Shown: one piece after another, positions 29,972 to 38,699 of the stretch
Layout of the letters: the number at the start of each line of letters is the position of its first letter
Numbering within the stretch: the stretch's first letter is position 1
NCBI GenBank assembly: GCA_937889645.1
Contig: CALBZE010000004.1
Coordinates: 1-47,382 of the forward strand
Length of the DNA stretch: 47,382 bases
Source: an uncultured bacterium
Lineage (GTDB): Bacteria > Gemmatimonadota > Gemmatimonadetes > Longimicrobiales > RSA9
Direction: 5' to 3'
Position numbers and translations under genes: made by a program
Notes under the pieces: generated by a model
What the model was told of the DNA's origin: nothing
What the model saw: only the letters and a program-made list of their open reading frames with translations
The model's database searches: none

Positions 29972-31306
29972 ATGAACGACACGGGAATCGGCGCCGAAGT
30001 CCTGATCATCCTCCTGCTCGTCGTGGCGAACGGCGTCTTCGCGATGTCCGAGATCGCGGTCGTATCCGCGCGCAAGGAGCGTCTGCGCGCCCGCGCGGAC
30101 GACGGAGACGCCGGCGCCCGCGTCGCACTCGAGCTGGCGGAAGAGCCCAACCGCTTCCTCTCCACGATCCAGATCGGGATCACGCTGATCGGGATCCTCG
30201 CGGGCGCCTACGGCGGCACGACGCTCGCCGCGCAGCTCGCCGAGTACCTTGCCGGGATCCCCGCCGTGGCACGCTACGCCAGCCAGCTCGCCCTCGGGAT
30301 CGTCGTCGCCGCGATCACATACCTCTCGCTCATCGTCGGCGAGCTCGTCCCCAAACGAATCGCGCTGCTGCGACCCGAGCGGATCGCCTCCGCGCTCGCG
30401 CGACCGATGCATTACATCTCGGTCGCGGCGACGCCGCTGGTCGCGCTGCTCGGCGCCACCACGGACAGCGTGCTCCGGATCCTCGGCGTGAAGCGGCCCA
30501 AGGAGCCGCCGATCACCGAGGAGGAGCTCGCGTCGCTCATCGAACAGGGGACCAAGGCCGGGGTCTTCGAGGAAGAAGAGCAGGAGCTGGTCTCGCGCGT
30601 ATTCTGGCTCGGCGATCAGCGCGCCGCGTCGCTCATGACGCCGCGCCAACGCGTCGTCTGGCTGGACGTGGATGCCTCGGACGACGAAATCCGCGAGACG
30701 CTTCGCGAGCACCGATACTCGCGCTACCCGGTCTGCCGCGGGAGCATAGACCGCGTGATCGGGATGGTCGATGTGCGGGACCTCGTCGCCCGCGTCGCCG
30801 AGGGCGAGGCGATGGAGCTTCGCGCGGTCATGCGTCAGCCGCTCTTCGTGCCGGAGAGCGTTCGCGCGCTCCGGCTCCTCGAGCTGTTCCGCGAGAGTGG
30901 CGTCCACTTCGCGGTCGTGGTGGACGAGTTCGGCGGGACGGACGGCGTGATCACGCTGAACAACGTGCTCGAAGCCATCGGCGGCGACCTCGTCGAGCCC
31001 GAGGCGGAGCGGTTCGTCCGGCGCCCCGACGGATCGTGCCTCGTCGACGCCGCCGTGACGACGGACGAGTTCTGGGACGAACTGGGCCTTCGCGAGCGCC
31101 GGGCGAAGCGGCGACGCGGGTACAACACCCTCGGCGGATTCGTCGTCGCTCACCTCGGCCGGATCCCTGCCGCCGGCGACTCGTTCGAGGCGTTCGGGCT
31201 CCGGTTCGAGGTGGTCGACATGGACGGCCGGCGGGTCGACAAGGTGCTGGTCGTCCCCACGGTGTCGCCCGAGGCTGGCGCGGCGGACGGCGCCGGCGGG
31301 ACGTAG
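29972..31306 (+). CDS. Hemolysin-family CNNM/CorC-type transporter (DUF21-CBS-CorC_HlyC)
   Basis: A 444-residue membrane protein. Residues ~1-190 are a DUF21 domain with four hydrophobic segments (LLVVANGVFAMSEIAVVSARKERL, FLSTIQIGITLIGILAGAYGG, LSLIVGELVPKRIAL). A tandem CBS pair follows (about 215-335; SLMTPRQRVVWLD and YSRYPVCRGSIDRVIGMVDVRDLV), and then a CorC_HlyC domain (about 350-435; GGFVVAHLGRIPAAGDSFEAFGLRFEVVDMDG). Bacterial members export Mg2+/Co2+-type divalent cations or influence ion homeostasis. It closes the riboswitch operon, which supports a role in divalent metal balance. Ribosome site GGGAGGGAG lies just upstream. Its 3' end overlaps a convergent small lipoprotein frame by 157 bases. 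Confidence 0.93.
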   Translation: MNDTGIGAEVLIILLLVVANGVFAMSEIAVVSARKERLRARADDGDAGARVALELAEEPNRFLSTIQIGITLIGILAGAYGGTTLAAQLAEYLAGIPAVARYASQLALGIVVAAITYLSLIVGELVPKRIALLRPERIASALARPMHYISVAATPLVALLGATTDSVLRILGVKRPKEPPITEEELASLIEQGTKAGVFEEEEQELVSRVFWLGDQRAASLMTPRQRVVWLDVDASDDEIRETLREHRYSRYPVCRGSIDRVIGMVDVRDLVARVAEGEAMELRAVMRQPLFVPESVRALRLLELFRESGVHFAVVVDEFGGTDGVITLNNVLEAIGGDLVEPEAERFVRRPDGSCLVDAAVTTDEFWDELGLRERRAKRRRGYNTLGGFVVAHLGRIPAAGDSFEAFGLRFEVVDMDGRRVDKVLVVPTVSPEAGAADGAGGT

Positions 31307-31593
31307 ACGACGCCGAGGTCCCATCGCGACAGGTCCGGCGGCGGGTCGTAGACGGTGACGTCCGGCTCGGCGAAGCGACGCAGCTCCACGGCCGCTTCGC
31401 CCGCCGGCGCCGCTTGCTCCGTCTCGCGCGGCGATTCGACGACGTCGATCCGCGCGCCCGGCCCTTCGCCTCGCATGTACTCGGCGGCGACGCCCTCGTG
31501 CTCCGCCAGCTCGGTCCCGCCCGGCCGGCACGAGGGTACGGCGACGGCAGCAACGGCCAGGAGCGCGGAATAGAGTCTCACGGTCGACTGCAT
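31150..31593 (-). CDS. Putative small lipoprotein at the end of the formate dehydrogenase operon
   Basis: A 147-residue frame from ATG 31593, beginning MQSTVRLYSALLAVAAVAVPSC, a signal peptide with a plausible lipobox (VPSC). The ribosome site AAGGAAG is well placed. The mature part has FAEPDVTVYDPPPDLSRWDLGVVYVPP; the last ~50 residues are Ser/Thr/Pro/Arg-rich and run antisense to the CNNM gene, so the protein may be less constrained there. I recognise no family. The start overlaps the upstream gene by 16 bases, indicating the same operon. The overlap with the convergent gene lowers confidence. Confidence 0.5.
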   Translation of the reverse strand: MQSTVRLYSALLAVAAVAVPSCRPGGTELAEHEGVAAEYMRGEGPGARIDVVESPRETEQAAPAGEAAVELRRFAEPDVTVYDPPPDLSRWDLGVVYVPPAPSAAPASGDTVGTTSTLSTRRPSMSTTSNRSPNASNESPAAGIRPR

Positions 31594-31949
31594 GTTCTTC
31601 CTTCCCGGTCATCGGACGGCGCGCCTCGAGCCAGCCACGCCCCGAACGACGGTTCCACCTGCACGAGGCGCCACTCGTCCCAGATCGAGAGCGCCATCGC
31701 CCGGACGCCGCCGCTCCCCGGACCGGCGGCGAGGCAGCGGCCGAGGAGCCACGCCTCGAACTCCTCCGGCGCGGGGTCGTCGGCGATCGCGGCCTCGAGC
31801 AGTTCGCGCTTGATCGCGAGCCCGATCGCGTCGGGCGTGGTGTCGCGCTTGCGGCGGCGACGTCGTCCTTCCGACGCGTCGAGCGCGGCGAGGAGCCCGC
31901 GGCAGAAGTCGGCGGGCCGGGCCGGCGGCGTCGACACGGTCTCGCTCAT
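31578..31949 (-). CDS. Unknown protein downstream of fdhE
   Basis: A 123-residue soluble protein from ATG 31949, whose A is shared with the fdhE stop (TGATG junction). Features are an N-terminal region with PADFCRGLLAALDA, a basic run (GRRRRRKRD) and a helical part (DAIGLAIKRELLEAAIADDP, EEFEAWLLGRCLAAG) ending IWDEWRLVQVEPSFGAWLA. No catalytic motif is seen and I do not know the family. Its tight coupling to fdhE suggests a role in formate dehydrogenase maturation; this is inference from context only. Confidence 0.65.
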   Translation of the reverse strand: MSETVSTPPARPADFCRGLLAALDASEGRRRRRKRDTTPDAIGLAIKRELLEAAIADDPAPEEFEAWLLGRCLAAGPGSGGVRAMALSIWDEWRLVQVEPSFGAWLARGAPSDDREGRTCSRP

Positions 31950-32884
31950 CACGACCCTCCGCCGGATGGGGCGACGGGCGGGTGCGCCCGGTCGCCGAGG
32001 CGGACGCTCAGGTGGTAGCCCGGTCGCTCGGGGCGGGCGTAGCCGCGCTCCAGCGCCGCGATGTCCAGCTCGAGCGTGGCCAGGTCCTGGACGAGGACCT
32101 CGGGTGGCGGGATCGGCACGAGCGTCGTCACCGTCTTGACGTAGCCCCTGCACGACCGGCACGTGTCGACCTTCCGCAGATCCTCCTCGCCCTCGGGGAC
32201 GAGCGAGCCCTGGCGCCGGTGGTCGCGCTCGCCGCAGAAAGGGCAGAGTAGGACGGGGAACGCCCAGTCGCCGCCGCAGCGGGCGCAGCGCAGCCGCCGG
32301 GCGCGTTCGATCCCGCGTGTCTCGGCGAGCACCGGCCACGCGCCGCAGATCGGGCAGTACCCGTGCGCCCACCCGGCGGGCACGTGGCCGCCGAGCCGAC
32401 GCCCGCACGCCTGGAGGAGCGGCCGCGCGGCGAGCTGAGCGACGGCGCCGAGGGCGGCGGCGTCCGCGCCCGTCTCCGTCGCGATGGCATCCAGCACCAG
32501 GGGGTCGTAGGTGATCGCCGCCTCGAGGAGCGCCAGGGGGTCCAGGCGCCGGAATCGCATGCGGCCGAGGGTGTCCGCGCCCGGCGTCGCCGAGGAGGCG
32601 GCCGCCTTGATCAGCCGGCGCACCCACCGGCGCGCGCGGCGCGGGTCGACGCGGAGCGTGGCGTCGTGGAGGAGCGGCGCGTCCGGCGGGCGGTGGGGGA
32701 CCGGCGCTTCGGGTGCGGCCGCCGTCCACGCCGGGTCGTCCAGCGCATCCAGCGTCGCCTCGAGCAGCGCCAGCCATGGCCGCCACTCGGGGGTCAGCTC
32801 GGCCACTCCCGCAAGAGCCGATCGCGCTCCGGCGTCCCCGCGGCCGGGAGCGGCCCCGGGCACTGCGCTTCCGTGGCTTTGCAT
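31949..32884 (-). CDS. fdhE: Formate dehydrogenase accessory protein FdhE
   Basis: A protein of about 311 residues. FdhE assists maturation of respiratory formate dehydrogenases and binds iron through CxxC pairs. Four are visible: CPICGAWP, CARCGGDW, CPFCGERDH and CRSCRGYVKT, in the usual C-terminal domain. The start is uncertain: the ATG at 32884 (MQSHGSAVPG) overlaps the upstream lipoprotein gene by 91 bases; a GTG at 32806 (VAELTPEWRPW) would overlap it by only 13 and still keep the conserved part (285 residues). The E. coli protein has 309 residues. The gene follows the catalytic and iron-sulfur subunit genes on the same strand. Confidence 0.88.
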   Translation of the reverse strand: MQSHGSAVPGAAPGRGDAGARSALAGVAELTPEWRPWLALLEATLDALDDPAWTAAAPEAPVPHRPPDAPLLHDATLRVDPRRARRWVRRLIKAAASSATPGADTLGRMRFRRLDPLALLEAAITYDPLVLDAIATETGADAAALGAVAQLAARPLLQACGRRLGGHVPAGWAHGYCPICGAWPVLAETRGIERARRLRCARCGGDWAFPVLLCPFCGERDHRRQGSLVPEGEEDLRKVDTCRSCRGYVKTVTTLVPIPPPEVLVQDLATLELDIAALERGYARPERPGYHLSVRLGDRAHPPVAPSGGGS

Positions 32885-33165
32885 GGCGTCTTCCAGTACA
32901 TGTTCGAGCCGCCGTGCATCTCGACGACGGCGTCGCGGTTCCCCATGTCGGCGCCTGGCCCGCCGCCCCGCACGCGCGTGGCTTCCGGCGACGTGCAGGC
33001 CGCTAAGGACACTGCAGTAGCGAGACCCGCGGCGACCGCGAGACGCACGGTGGCCGTGCGCCGCGCCGCGCCTGCGATGCCCGGAGCCCGGCAACCCGCG
33101 ATGACCTCGGGCCGCTCGGCGTCCCCGCACGGAGAGCCGGTTCGATGCCTCACGACGTCGCTCAC
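32794..33165 (-). CDS. Small lipoprotein within the formate dehydrogenase operon
   Basis: A 123-residue frame from GTG 33165, which overlaps the iron-sulfur subunit stop as GTGA. The N-terminal ~40 residues are polar. A hydrophobic stretch then ends in a good lipobox (AVAAGLATAVSLAAC, Cys ~57), and the mature part is about 66 residues with two Cys in MYWKTPCKATEAQCPG. A shorter start closer to the signal sequence is possible. I recognise no family. The position between fdhB- and fdhE-type genes suggests a periplasmic accessory to the enzyme, but nothing in the sequence proves it. Confidence 0.6.
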   Translation of the reverse strand: MSDVVRHRTGSPCGDAERPEVIAGCRAPGIAGAARRTATVRLAVAAGLATAVSLAACTSPEATRVRGGGPGADMGNRDAVVEMHGGSNMYWKTPCKATEAQCPGPLPAAGTPERDRLLREWPS

Positions 33166-33977
33166 CCCGCCTCCTCCGTTGCCGTTCCCGCCTGCGCCTG
33201 CTCGTCCATCCGCTTCTTCCGCAGCCCGATCAGGCCGAGCACTGCCATGACCGCCGCGCCGACGGCCGAGAAGAGCGACGCCGTGGGGAGCCGCGCGCTC
33301 GGCAGCGTGGGATTCCGCGGCAGCCCGTACACCTCCGGCTCGTCGACGAGGAGGAAGAACGCGTTCAGCCCGCCCAGCGGGCCGTCCGGGTCGGCGCCAT
33401 AGAGGTAGGCATCCGTCTGGCCGCGCTCGTGGAGCTGTGCGACCCGGCGCTGCGCACGCTCACGCAGCTCCGAGATCGGGCCGAACTGGATCGAGTCCGT
33501 AGGGCATGCCTTCGAGCACGCGGGCTCCAACCCCTGGCTCATCCGGTCGTAGCAGAGCGTGCACTTCTGCGCCGTGCCCGAGACGGGGTTGATGTCGATG
33601 ACGCCGAACGGGCACGCGGGGATGCAGTCCCGGCACCCGTTGCACACGTCCGACTGGATGACGACGGTGTCGAACTCCGTGCGGATGATCGCGCCCGTGG
33701 GGCAGACCTCGAGGCAGCCCGCCTGCACGCAGTGCTTGCAGACGTCGCTCATGAGCAGCCAGCGGCCGTCGTAGGGGCCGTCGAACTGCTCGATGAACTT
33801 CACGTGGCGCCAGTGGATCCCGTCCAGGCGCAGCGTGTTGTCGTAGCTCAGACCCGAGAGTTGCGTGACCCCGCCGTTCCGCGCCGGGAGCTGGTTCCAC
33901 TCCTTGCACGCGACCTCGCACGCCTTGCAGCCGATGCACAGCGTCGTGTCGGTGAAGAACCCCATGGGTTCCGCCAT
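33162..33977 (-). CDS. Formate dehydrogenase iron-sulfur (beta) subunit
   Basis: A 271-residue electron-transfer subunit like FdnH/FdoH. Four [4Fe-4S] cluster motifs are visible: CIGCKACEVACKEW, CKHCVQAGCLEVCP, CNGCRDCIPACPFG and the split CTLCYDR...CSKACP. A single C-terminal membrane helix (about 235-255, LFSAVGAAVMAVLGLIGL) anchors it, as in FdnH. It would pass electrons from the selenocysteine/molybdenum site to the membrane quinone subunit. The start is ATG 33977; a GTG two codons upstream is possible. The gap to the catalytic gene is 73 bases. Confidence 0.93.
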   Translation of the reverse strand: MAEPMGFFTDTTLCIGCKACEVACKEWNQLPARNGGVTQLSGLSYDNTLRLDGIHWRHVKFIEQFDGPYDGRWLLMSDVCKHCVQAGCLEVCPTGAIIRTEFDTVVIQSDVCNGCRDCIPACPFGVIDINPVSGTAQKCTLCYDRMSQGLEPACSKACPTDSIQFGPISELRERAQRRVAQLHERGQTDAYLYGADPDGPLGGLNAFFLLVDEPEVYGLPRNPTLPSARLPTASLFSAVGAAVMAVLGLIGLRKKRMDEQAQAGTATEEAG

Positions 33978-34050
33978 GCGCACCCCCGGGACGGGCGGGC
34001 GGGCGCGGCCGGGTCGCTCGCCGTCGGCGACCGGCGCGCGCCCGCCCGCC

Positions 34051-37000
34051 TCACGCCTTCTCGATGTTGCAGACGAACGCTTTCCCCTCGTGGATCGACA
34101 CGTTCGGGTCGCCGACCCACGCGGTGAGGTCGTTCACGACGTCGCCGACGGAGATGCCCATCCACCCCCAGTGCCACGGCATCCCGACGTGGTGGACGGG
34201 CCGGCCATCGATCATCATGACGCCGATCCGATCGGTCACCAGCGCCTTCGCCCGGATCTCCCGACGGGGCGTGGTGATCTTGACCCAGTCGAGGTTCCGT
34301 ATCCCCTTCTCGCGGGCAAGGTCGGTGCCGATCTCGACGAAGAGCTCCGGCTGCAGCTCCGTGAGGTACGGGATCCACCGGCTCATCGCGCCCGCCAGGT
34401 AGTGCTCCGTGAGCCGGTAGGTCGTGATCGGGTACGGGAAGCGCGGGTCGCCCACGCGGGCGAGCTGGTTGTAGTCCTTGTCCCGCGCCCAGAACTTGAA
34501 GACCGGGCTGTTCTGCTGGTTCGGGTACAGGAGGTTCCGGACCGGCGACTCCGCCGGCTCGTAATGCGTCGGGAGCGGCCCGTCGACCAGACCGGCCGGG
34601 ACGAAGAGCCACCCCTTGCCGTCCGGCTTCATGATGAACGGGTCGCGCCCCGAGAGGAAATCCAGCCCGACGGCGTTGGGGTCGCCGGGGTCGCTGGGCG
34701 CTTTCGTCGTCGCGAAGTCGGGGACGTCGTAGCCGACCCATTCGCCGCGCGCGGCGTCCCACCAGACCCAGCGCTTCCGCTCGCTCCACGGGTTCCCGTC
34801 CAGGTCCGCCGAGGCGCGGTTGTAGAGGACGCGGCGGTTCGCCGGCCACGCCCAACCCCACTCGAGGAATGCGCTCGGCACGCCCTGCGGACCCGGGTCC
34901 TTGCGGGCGGTGAGGTTCTGGTCCGGCGCGGGGTAGCAGCCGCAGTAGATCCAGGAGGCGCAGGTGGTCGAGCCGTCGTCCTTCAGCTCGGCGAAGCTCG
35001 CGAGGTGGCGCTTCGGGTCGGCCGTGTAGTAGCCGTTGATCTCGCGCAGGATCTTCAGCTCGTCCGGCTCGCCGGCCACGCCGCCGTCGGGCGGCTGGTA
35101 CCCGTCGCCGGGGACGCGGTCGTAGTCCCAGACCAGGTTCTTCCACCCCTGGTCGCGCGGGAGCGTGCTGTCCGCGTACAGCTTCTTGAGGCGCTTGCCG
35201 AGGTGGTAGTAGAACCACGTGTCGGTGCGGCAGTCGCCGGGCGGGTCGGCGGCCTTGTAGTGCCACTGCAGCATGCGCTGCGTGTTCGTGAAGCTGCCGT
35301 CGTACTCGGCGATCTGCGTCGACGGGAAGAAGAACACCTCGGTCGGGATGTCCTCGATCTTGACCGTGCCGTCGACGATCTCCGGCGCAGCGTACCAGTG
35401 CGTGGCCGTCTCGGTCAGCCAGTTGTCCTTGACGACGAGCCACTCGAGCTTGCGCATCGCCATGCGCTGCGCCGAGCCGTTCAGCGACGTGGCCGGGTTC
35501 TGCCCTACGCAGATCATCCCCTTGACCTTCCCCTCGGCCATCGCGGCCATCGTCGCCATGTGCGAGTGGTCGCCCAGGATCTTGGGGTGCCAGTCGTAGC
35601 CGAAGTCGTTCTCGGGCGTGGCGGCGTCCCCGTACATCGATTTGAGGTACGAGACCATGAACTTGGGCATGTTCGCCCAATAGCTTCCCGGCTCGGTCTC
35701 GCTGGCCAGGTAGTCGCGCAGCGTGTCGTGCTTCTTCAGCGCCGACGGGTGCGCCATGTACCCGTGGATGCTGTGGTAGAGCGTGGGCACGTCGGTCGAG
35801 CCCTGGATCGCGGCGTGCCCGCGAAGCGCCATGATCCCGCCGCCGGGCCGCCCCATGTTCCCCAGCAGGAGTTGGAGGAGCGCGCAGGCGCCGATCATCT
35901 GCACGCCGTACGTGTGCTGCGTCCACGCCACCGCGTACGCGAACGACGTCGTGCGGTCCCGCCCGGAGTTGGCCAGGATCGTCTCCGCCACGCGGACGAA
36001 GAGGTCGCGCGGGCACCCGGTGATCTGCTCTACCATTTCCGGTGTGTAGCGGGCGTAGTGCCGCTTCACGATCTGGAAGACGCAGAAGGGGTGCTGCAGC
36101 GTCGGATCGGTGTCCGGCGTCGGCTTCTTGAGCGACCGGACCAGCTCGTCGAAGGGCGGGCCGCCGGGCGGCGGCGTCTCCTGCTGCGGCGCCTGCCCCC
36201 GCGCCTCGCCCGTGCGCAGCGCCGCGGCCTGGCGCTGCTCCGGCCGGACGCCGCCGCGCGAGTACTGCCACGTCGAGTTGTCGTACTCACCCATGAACGC
36301 GTTGTACGGCCAGAAGTCCGTCTCCTGATACGGCTTGAGCCCGGAGAAGACGCCGCCCAGGTCCTCCGTGTCCCGGTACCGCTCGTCGATGATCGTCGCG
36401 GCGTTGGTGTAGTTGACGACCCACTCCCGGAAGAACGGGTCGGCGTTCCAGCGCGCGCTGTTGATCACGTAGTTGATCAGCCCGCCCAGGAACGCGATGT
36501 CGCTCCCCGCGCGGATGGGGACGTGCACGTCGCACATGGCGCTGGTGCGCGTGTAGCGCGGGTCGATGTGGATCAGCGTGGCGCCGTTGACGCGCGCGCG
36601 CATCGCCCAGCGGAACGCGACGGGGTGGTTCTCCGCCATGTTGGAGCCCATGATGACGAAGCAGTCGGCGTGCTCCAGGTTCCGCGGGTACATCGTCGCG
36701 GCGCCGCGTCCGAGCCGTGTCCCCAGACCGGGGACGCTAGAGCTGTGTCATATGCGGGCCTGGTTTTCGATGGCGACGATCCCGAGCCCCCTCCCGAACT
36801 TCTGGCAAATGTGGTTGAACTCGTTGTCGAGCGTGGCGCCGCCCAGGAGGAAGATGGCGGGCGTGCAGTTGACCAGCTTCCCTGCCGACTCCGGCCCGCC
36901 CGCGGCGCCCGCCGTACCCGCCCCGGCCGGGAGGCGCTCGATGAAGGTCTCGTCCCGCGTCTTCTTGACCAGCTCGGCGACGCGGTCCATCGCCCACTCC

Positions 37001-37365
37001 AGGTCGACGACCTCCCACTCCTTCGCGTACGGCTTGCGGTGCAGGACCTTGGTGGGGCGGTTGGGATTCTTGATGAGCTGGTAGATCGCCGCGCCCTTGG
37101 GGCAGAGCGTCCCTTCGTTGTGGGGACTCCGCGGGTCGCCCTCGATGTTGATGATCTCGCCGTCCTTGACGTGGATCAGCGTCGCGCAGCCGACGGAGCA
37201 GTACGGGCAGATGCTGGGCACCGTCGCCGCGTCCTTGATCCGCAGCTCCTGCGCCCGGGCGACCGCGGGGGCCAGACTCACGCCGAGCGCGCTGAGCCCG
37301 CCGAGCGCCGTGCCCGCGCCGGCGCCGGTCGTCAGCCTCAGGAAATCACGTCGTGACAGCGCCAT
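34051..37365 (-). CDS. Selenocysteine-containing formate dehydrogenase catalytic (alpha) subunit, FdnG/FdoG-like
   Basis: Read through the in-frame TGA at 36750-36748, this is one 1104-residue protein with selenocysteine at 206. It has a Tat signal (SRRDFLRLTTGAGAG), a [4Fe-4S] motif (CPYCSVGC...LCPKG), then the active site NQARI-Sec-H, exactly where E. coli FdnG has NQARV-Sec-H. The frame is unbroken on both sides of the TGA, and similarity continues directly (GRGAATMYPRNLEHADCFVIMGSNMAENHPVGF-like pattern). The molybdopterin domains follow, ending FVCNIEKA as FdnG ends FLVNIEKA. It oxidises formate at the periplasmic face. FdnG has 1015 residues; the extra length is partly a Pro/Gln-rich insert near residue 400. 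Decoding needs SelA/B/C/D elsewhere in the genome. Confidence 0.95.
36719..36750 (-). promoter_or_regulatory. Selenocysteine UGA codon and SECIS hairpin
   Basis: The UGA codon is at 36750-36748 on the minus strand. Downstream, GTCCCC (36735-36730) pairs with GGGGAC (36724-36719) around the loop GGTCT. The loop begins 18 bases after the UGA, the same spacing and loop sequence as in the E. coli fdhF SECIS element. SelB recognises this loop to insert selenocysteine. It is the main reason to read the gene as intact. Confidence 0.9.
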
Positions 37366-37687
37366 GGCTCCGATCCTCCACCGAAGACTCCCGCCGCAAC
37401 AAATCGAATATCCCGCCGCCGATCAGCCCGCCGAGGAACGCGAGCGCGCCGCCCAGCAGCGCTTCCCACACCCGCGCGCCTTCCGTCCACCCGACCGCGA
37501 CCGCGATCGCGAAGGCGACGACGAAGCTCGCCAGCGCGTAGAGCGCCGCCGTCCATCTCCGCAGCCAGAGCCCGAGCCCCAGCCCGAAGAGGAAGGCGAG
37601 CGCAATGGCGAAATGGTCGTAGTAGACCAGCACCTGCAGCAGCGTCAGCGCACCGAGCAGGGCGAGGAAGCGCCGGTCGGTCCTCAT
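37346..37687 (-). CDS. Small four-helix membrane protein of the formate dehydrogenase operon
   Basis: A 113-residue protein with about four hydrophobic segments (FLALLGALTLLQVLVYYDHF, ALAFLFGLGLGLWL, ALYALASFVVAFAIAVAVGW, ALLGGALAFLGGLIGGGIF). The family is unknown to me. It lies between the NrfD-type gene (48 bases) and the catalytic gene, overlapping the start of the latter by 20 bases, so it is in the operon. It might be a membrane partner of the enzyme complex; there is no heme- or quinone-binding motif that would settle this. Confidence 0.75.
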   Translation of the reverse strand: MRTDRRFLALLGALTLLQVLVYYDHFAIALAFLFGLGLGLWLRRWTAALYALASFVVAFAIAVAVGWTEGARVWEALLGGALAFLGGLIGGGIFDLLRRESSVEDRSHGAVTT

Positions 37688-37735
37688 GCAGAGCCTCCAG
37701 CGCTTCGTGCATCGCCCGCGCCTCCAGCGCCGGCG

Positions 37736-38674
37736 TCAGTACGGCATGTAGTAGGCCTGCCCACCGAACACCTCCAGCACACGGAGCAGGAGCCCGCCCG
37801 CGAGCAGCAGCACGGCGCCGACCACGGGCGCGGCGCGCACGAGCTGCCGACCGCGGAACTCCGCCATCCAAAGCAGCACCAGCGGGAGCGCCACGCCGAA
37901 CGGCAGGATCACCAGCCAGAAGAAGAGCGCCCATGCGCCCAGGAAGTACGGCGACACGCCGCGGAGCCCGAGGATGACCGACGCGGCCAGCAGCAGCGCC
38001 TCGAGGGCCAGCGCGTACGTCGCCGTCCGCAGCAGGCGATGTCGTCCGGAGGCATCCCCGGCGCCCGTGAAGTGCGCGATCAGGTACAGCGCAGCCGCGC
38101 CGGCCGCCACGCCCGCCGCCATGAAGAGCGGCGGCAGGAACGGGTCGTGCGACCACGTCGGCGCGTTGTTCACCATGAGCAGCATCCCGGTGTAGCTCGC
38201 GAGGAGCAGCCCCCACAGCGCGCCCAGGGCCAGGAACACCGTCGCGAGCCCGCCGCCCTCGTGCAGCGGGCGGGTGAGGCGCCGGGCGAGCGGGGGACGC
38301 GCCACGCCCCCCTCCACCAGCGCGTGCCCGAAGGAGAGCACCGAGAAGATGCCGAACACGATCAGGATCCACGTCCCGAACGAGATCGGCGACCACCACT
38401 TGAACATCAACGCGGGGAAGCGCTCCGACTGGAATACCATGTGCCAGAACCGCTCCGGCCGGCCCAGGTCCTTGATCAGGAGCAGCGTGCAGGCGATCAG
38501 GAGCGGGAACGCGAGGTAGTGCCCGATCCGGCTGAGTTGCCGGTCGCCCGGGCCGCCGCCCACCAATCGCAGCAGGTTCGCGACGAAGTACGCGCCGCCG
38601 GCCAGCCCGCCGAAGAAGAAGTACAGCGCGATGTCCCAGCTCCAGCCGGGCGGCGTCACGAACACGTCCTGCAT
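37736..38674 (-). CDS. NrfD/PsrC-family membrane subunit, probable quinone-reactive subunit of the formate dehydrogenase
   Basis: A 312-residue polytopic protein with eight or nine helices, starting MQDVFVTPPGWSWDIALYFFFGGLAGGAYF, the typical NrfD opening. LLIKDLGRPERFWHMVF is the conserved loop found in PsrC/NrfD proteins. NrfD-type subunits exchange electrons with quinones without heme. No cytochrome b-type gamma subunit (FdnI) gene is present, so this protein probably replaces it. The ATG is at 38674, 25 bases after the porin gene stop. Confidence 0.92.
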   Translation of the reverse strand: MQDVFVTPPGWSWDIALYFFFGGLAGGAYFVANLLRLVGGGPGDRQLSRIGHYLAFPLLIACTLLLIKDLGRPERFWHMVFQSERFPALMFKWWSPISFGTWILIVFGIFSVLSFGHALVEGGVARPPLARRLTRPLHEGGGLATVFLALGALWGLLLASYTGMLLMVNNAPTWSHDPFLPPLFMAAGVAAGAAALYLIAHFTGAGDASGRHRLLRTATYALALEALLLAASVILGLRGVSPYFLGAWALFFWLVILPFGVALPLVLLWMAEFRGRQLVRAAPVVGAVLLLAGGLLLRVLEVFGGQAYYMPY

Positions 38675-38699
38675 ACCGAGCCCCTCTCCCCCCGTCGCG

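Noticed and set aside
36748..36750. Premature stop making the formate dehydrogenase gene a pseudogene.
   Set aside because: The TGA is at the known selenocysteine site, the frame continues intact and a SECIS-like hairpin follows.
33865..37356. A plus-strand open frame of over 1100 codons opposite the formate dehydrogenase genes.
   Set aside because: It is the mirror of FdhA/FdhB; it contains no recognisable domain and no ribosome site.
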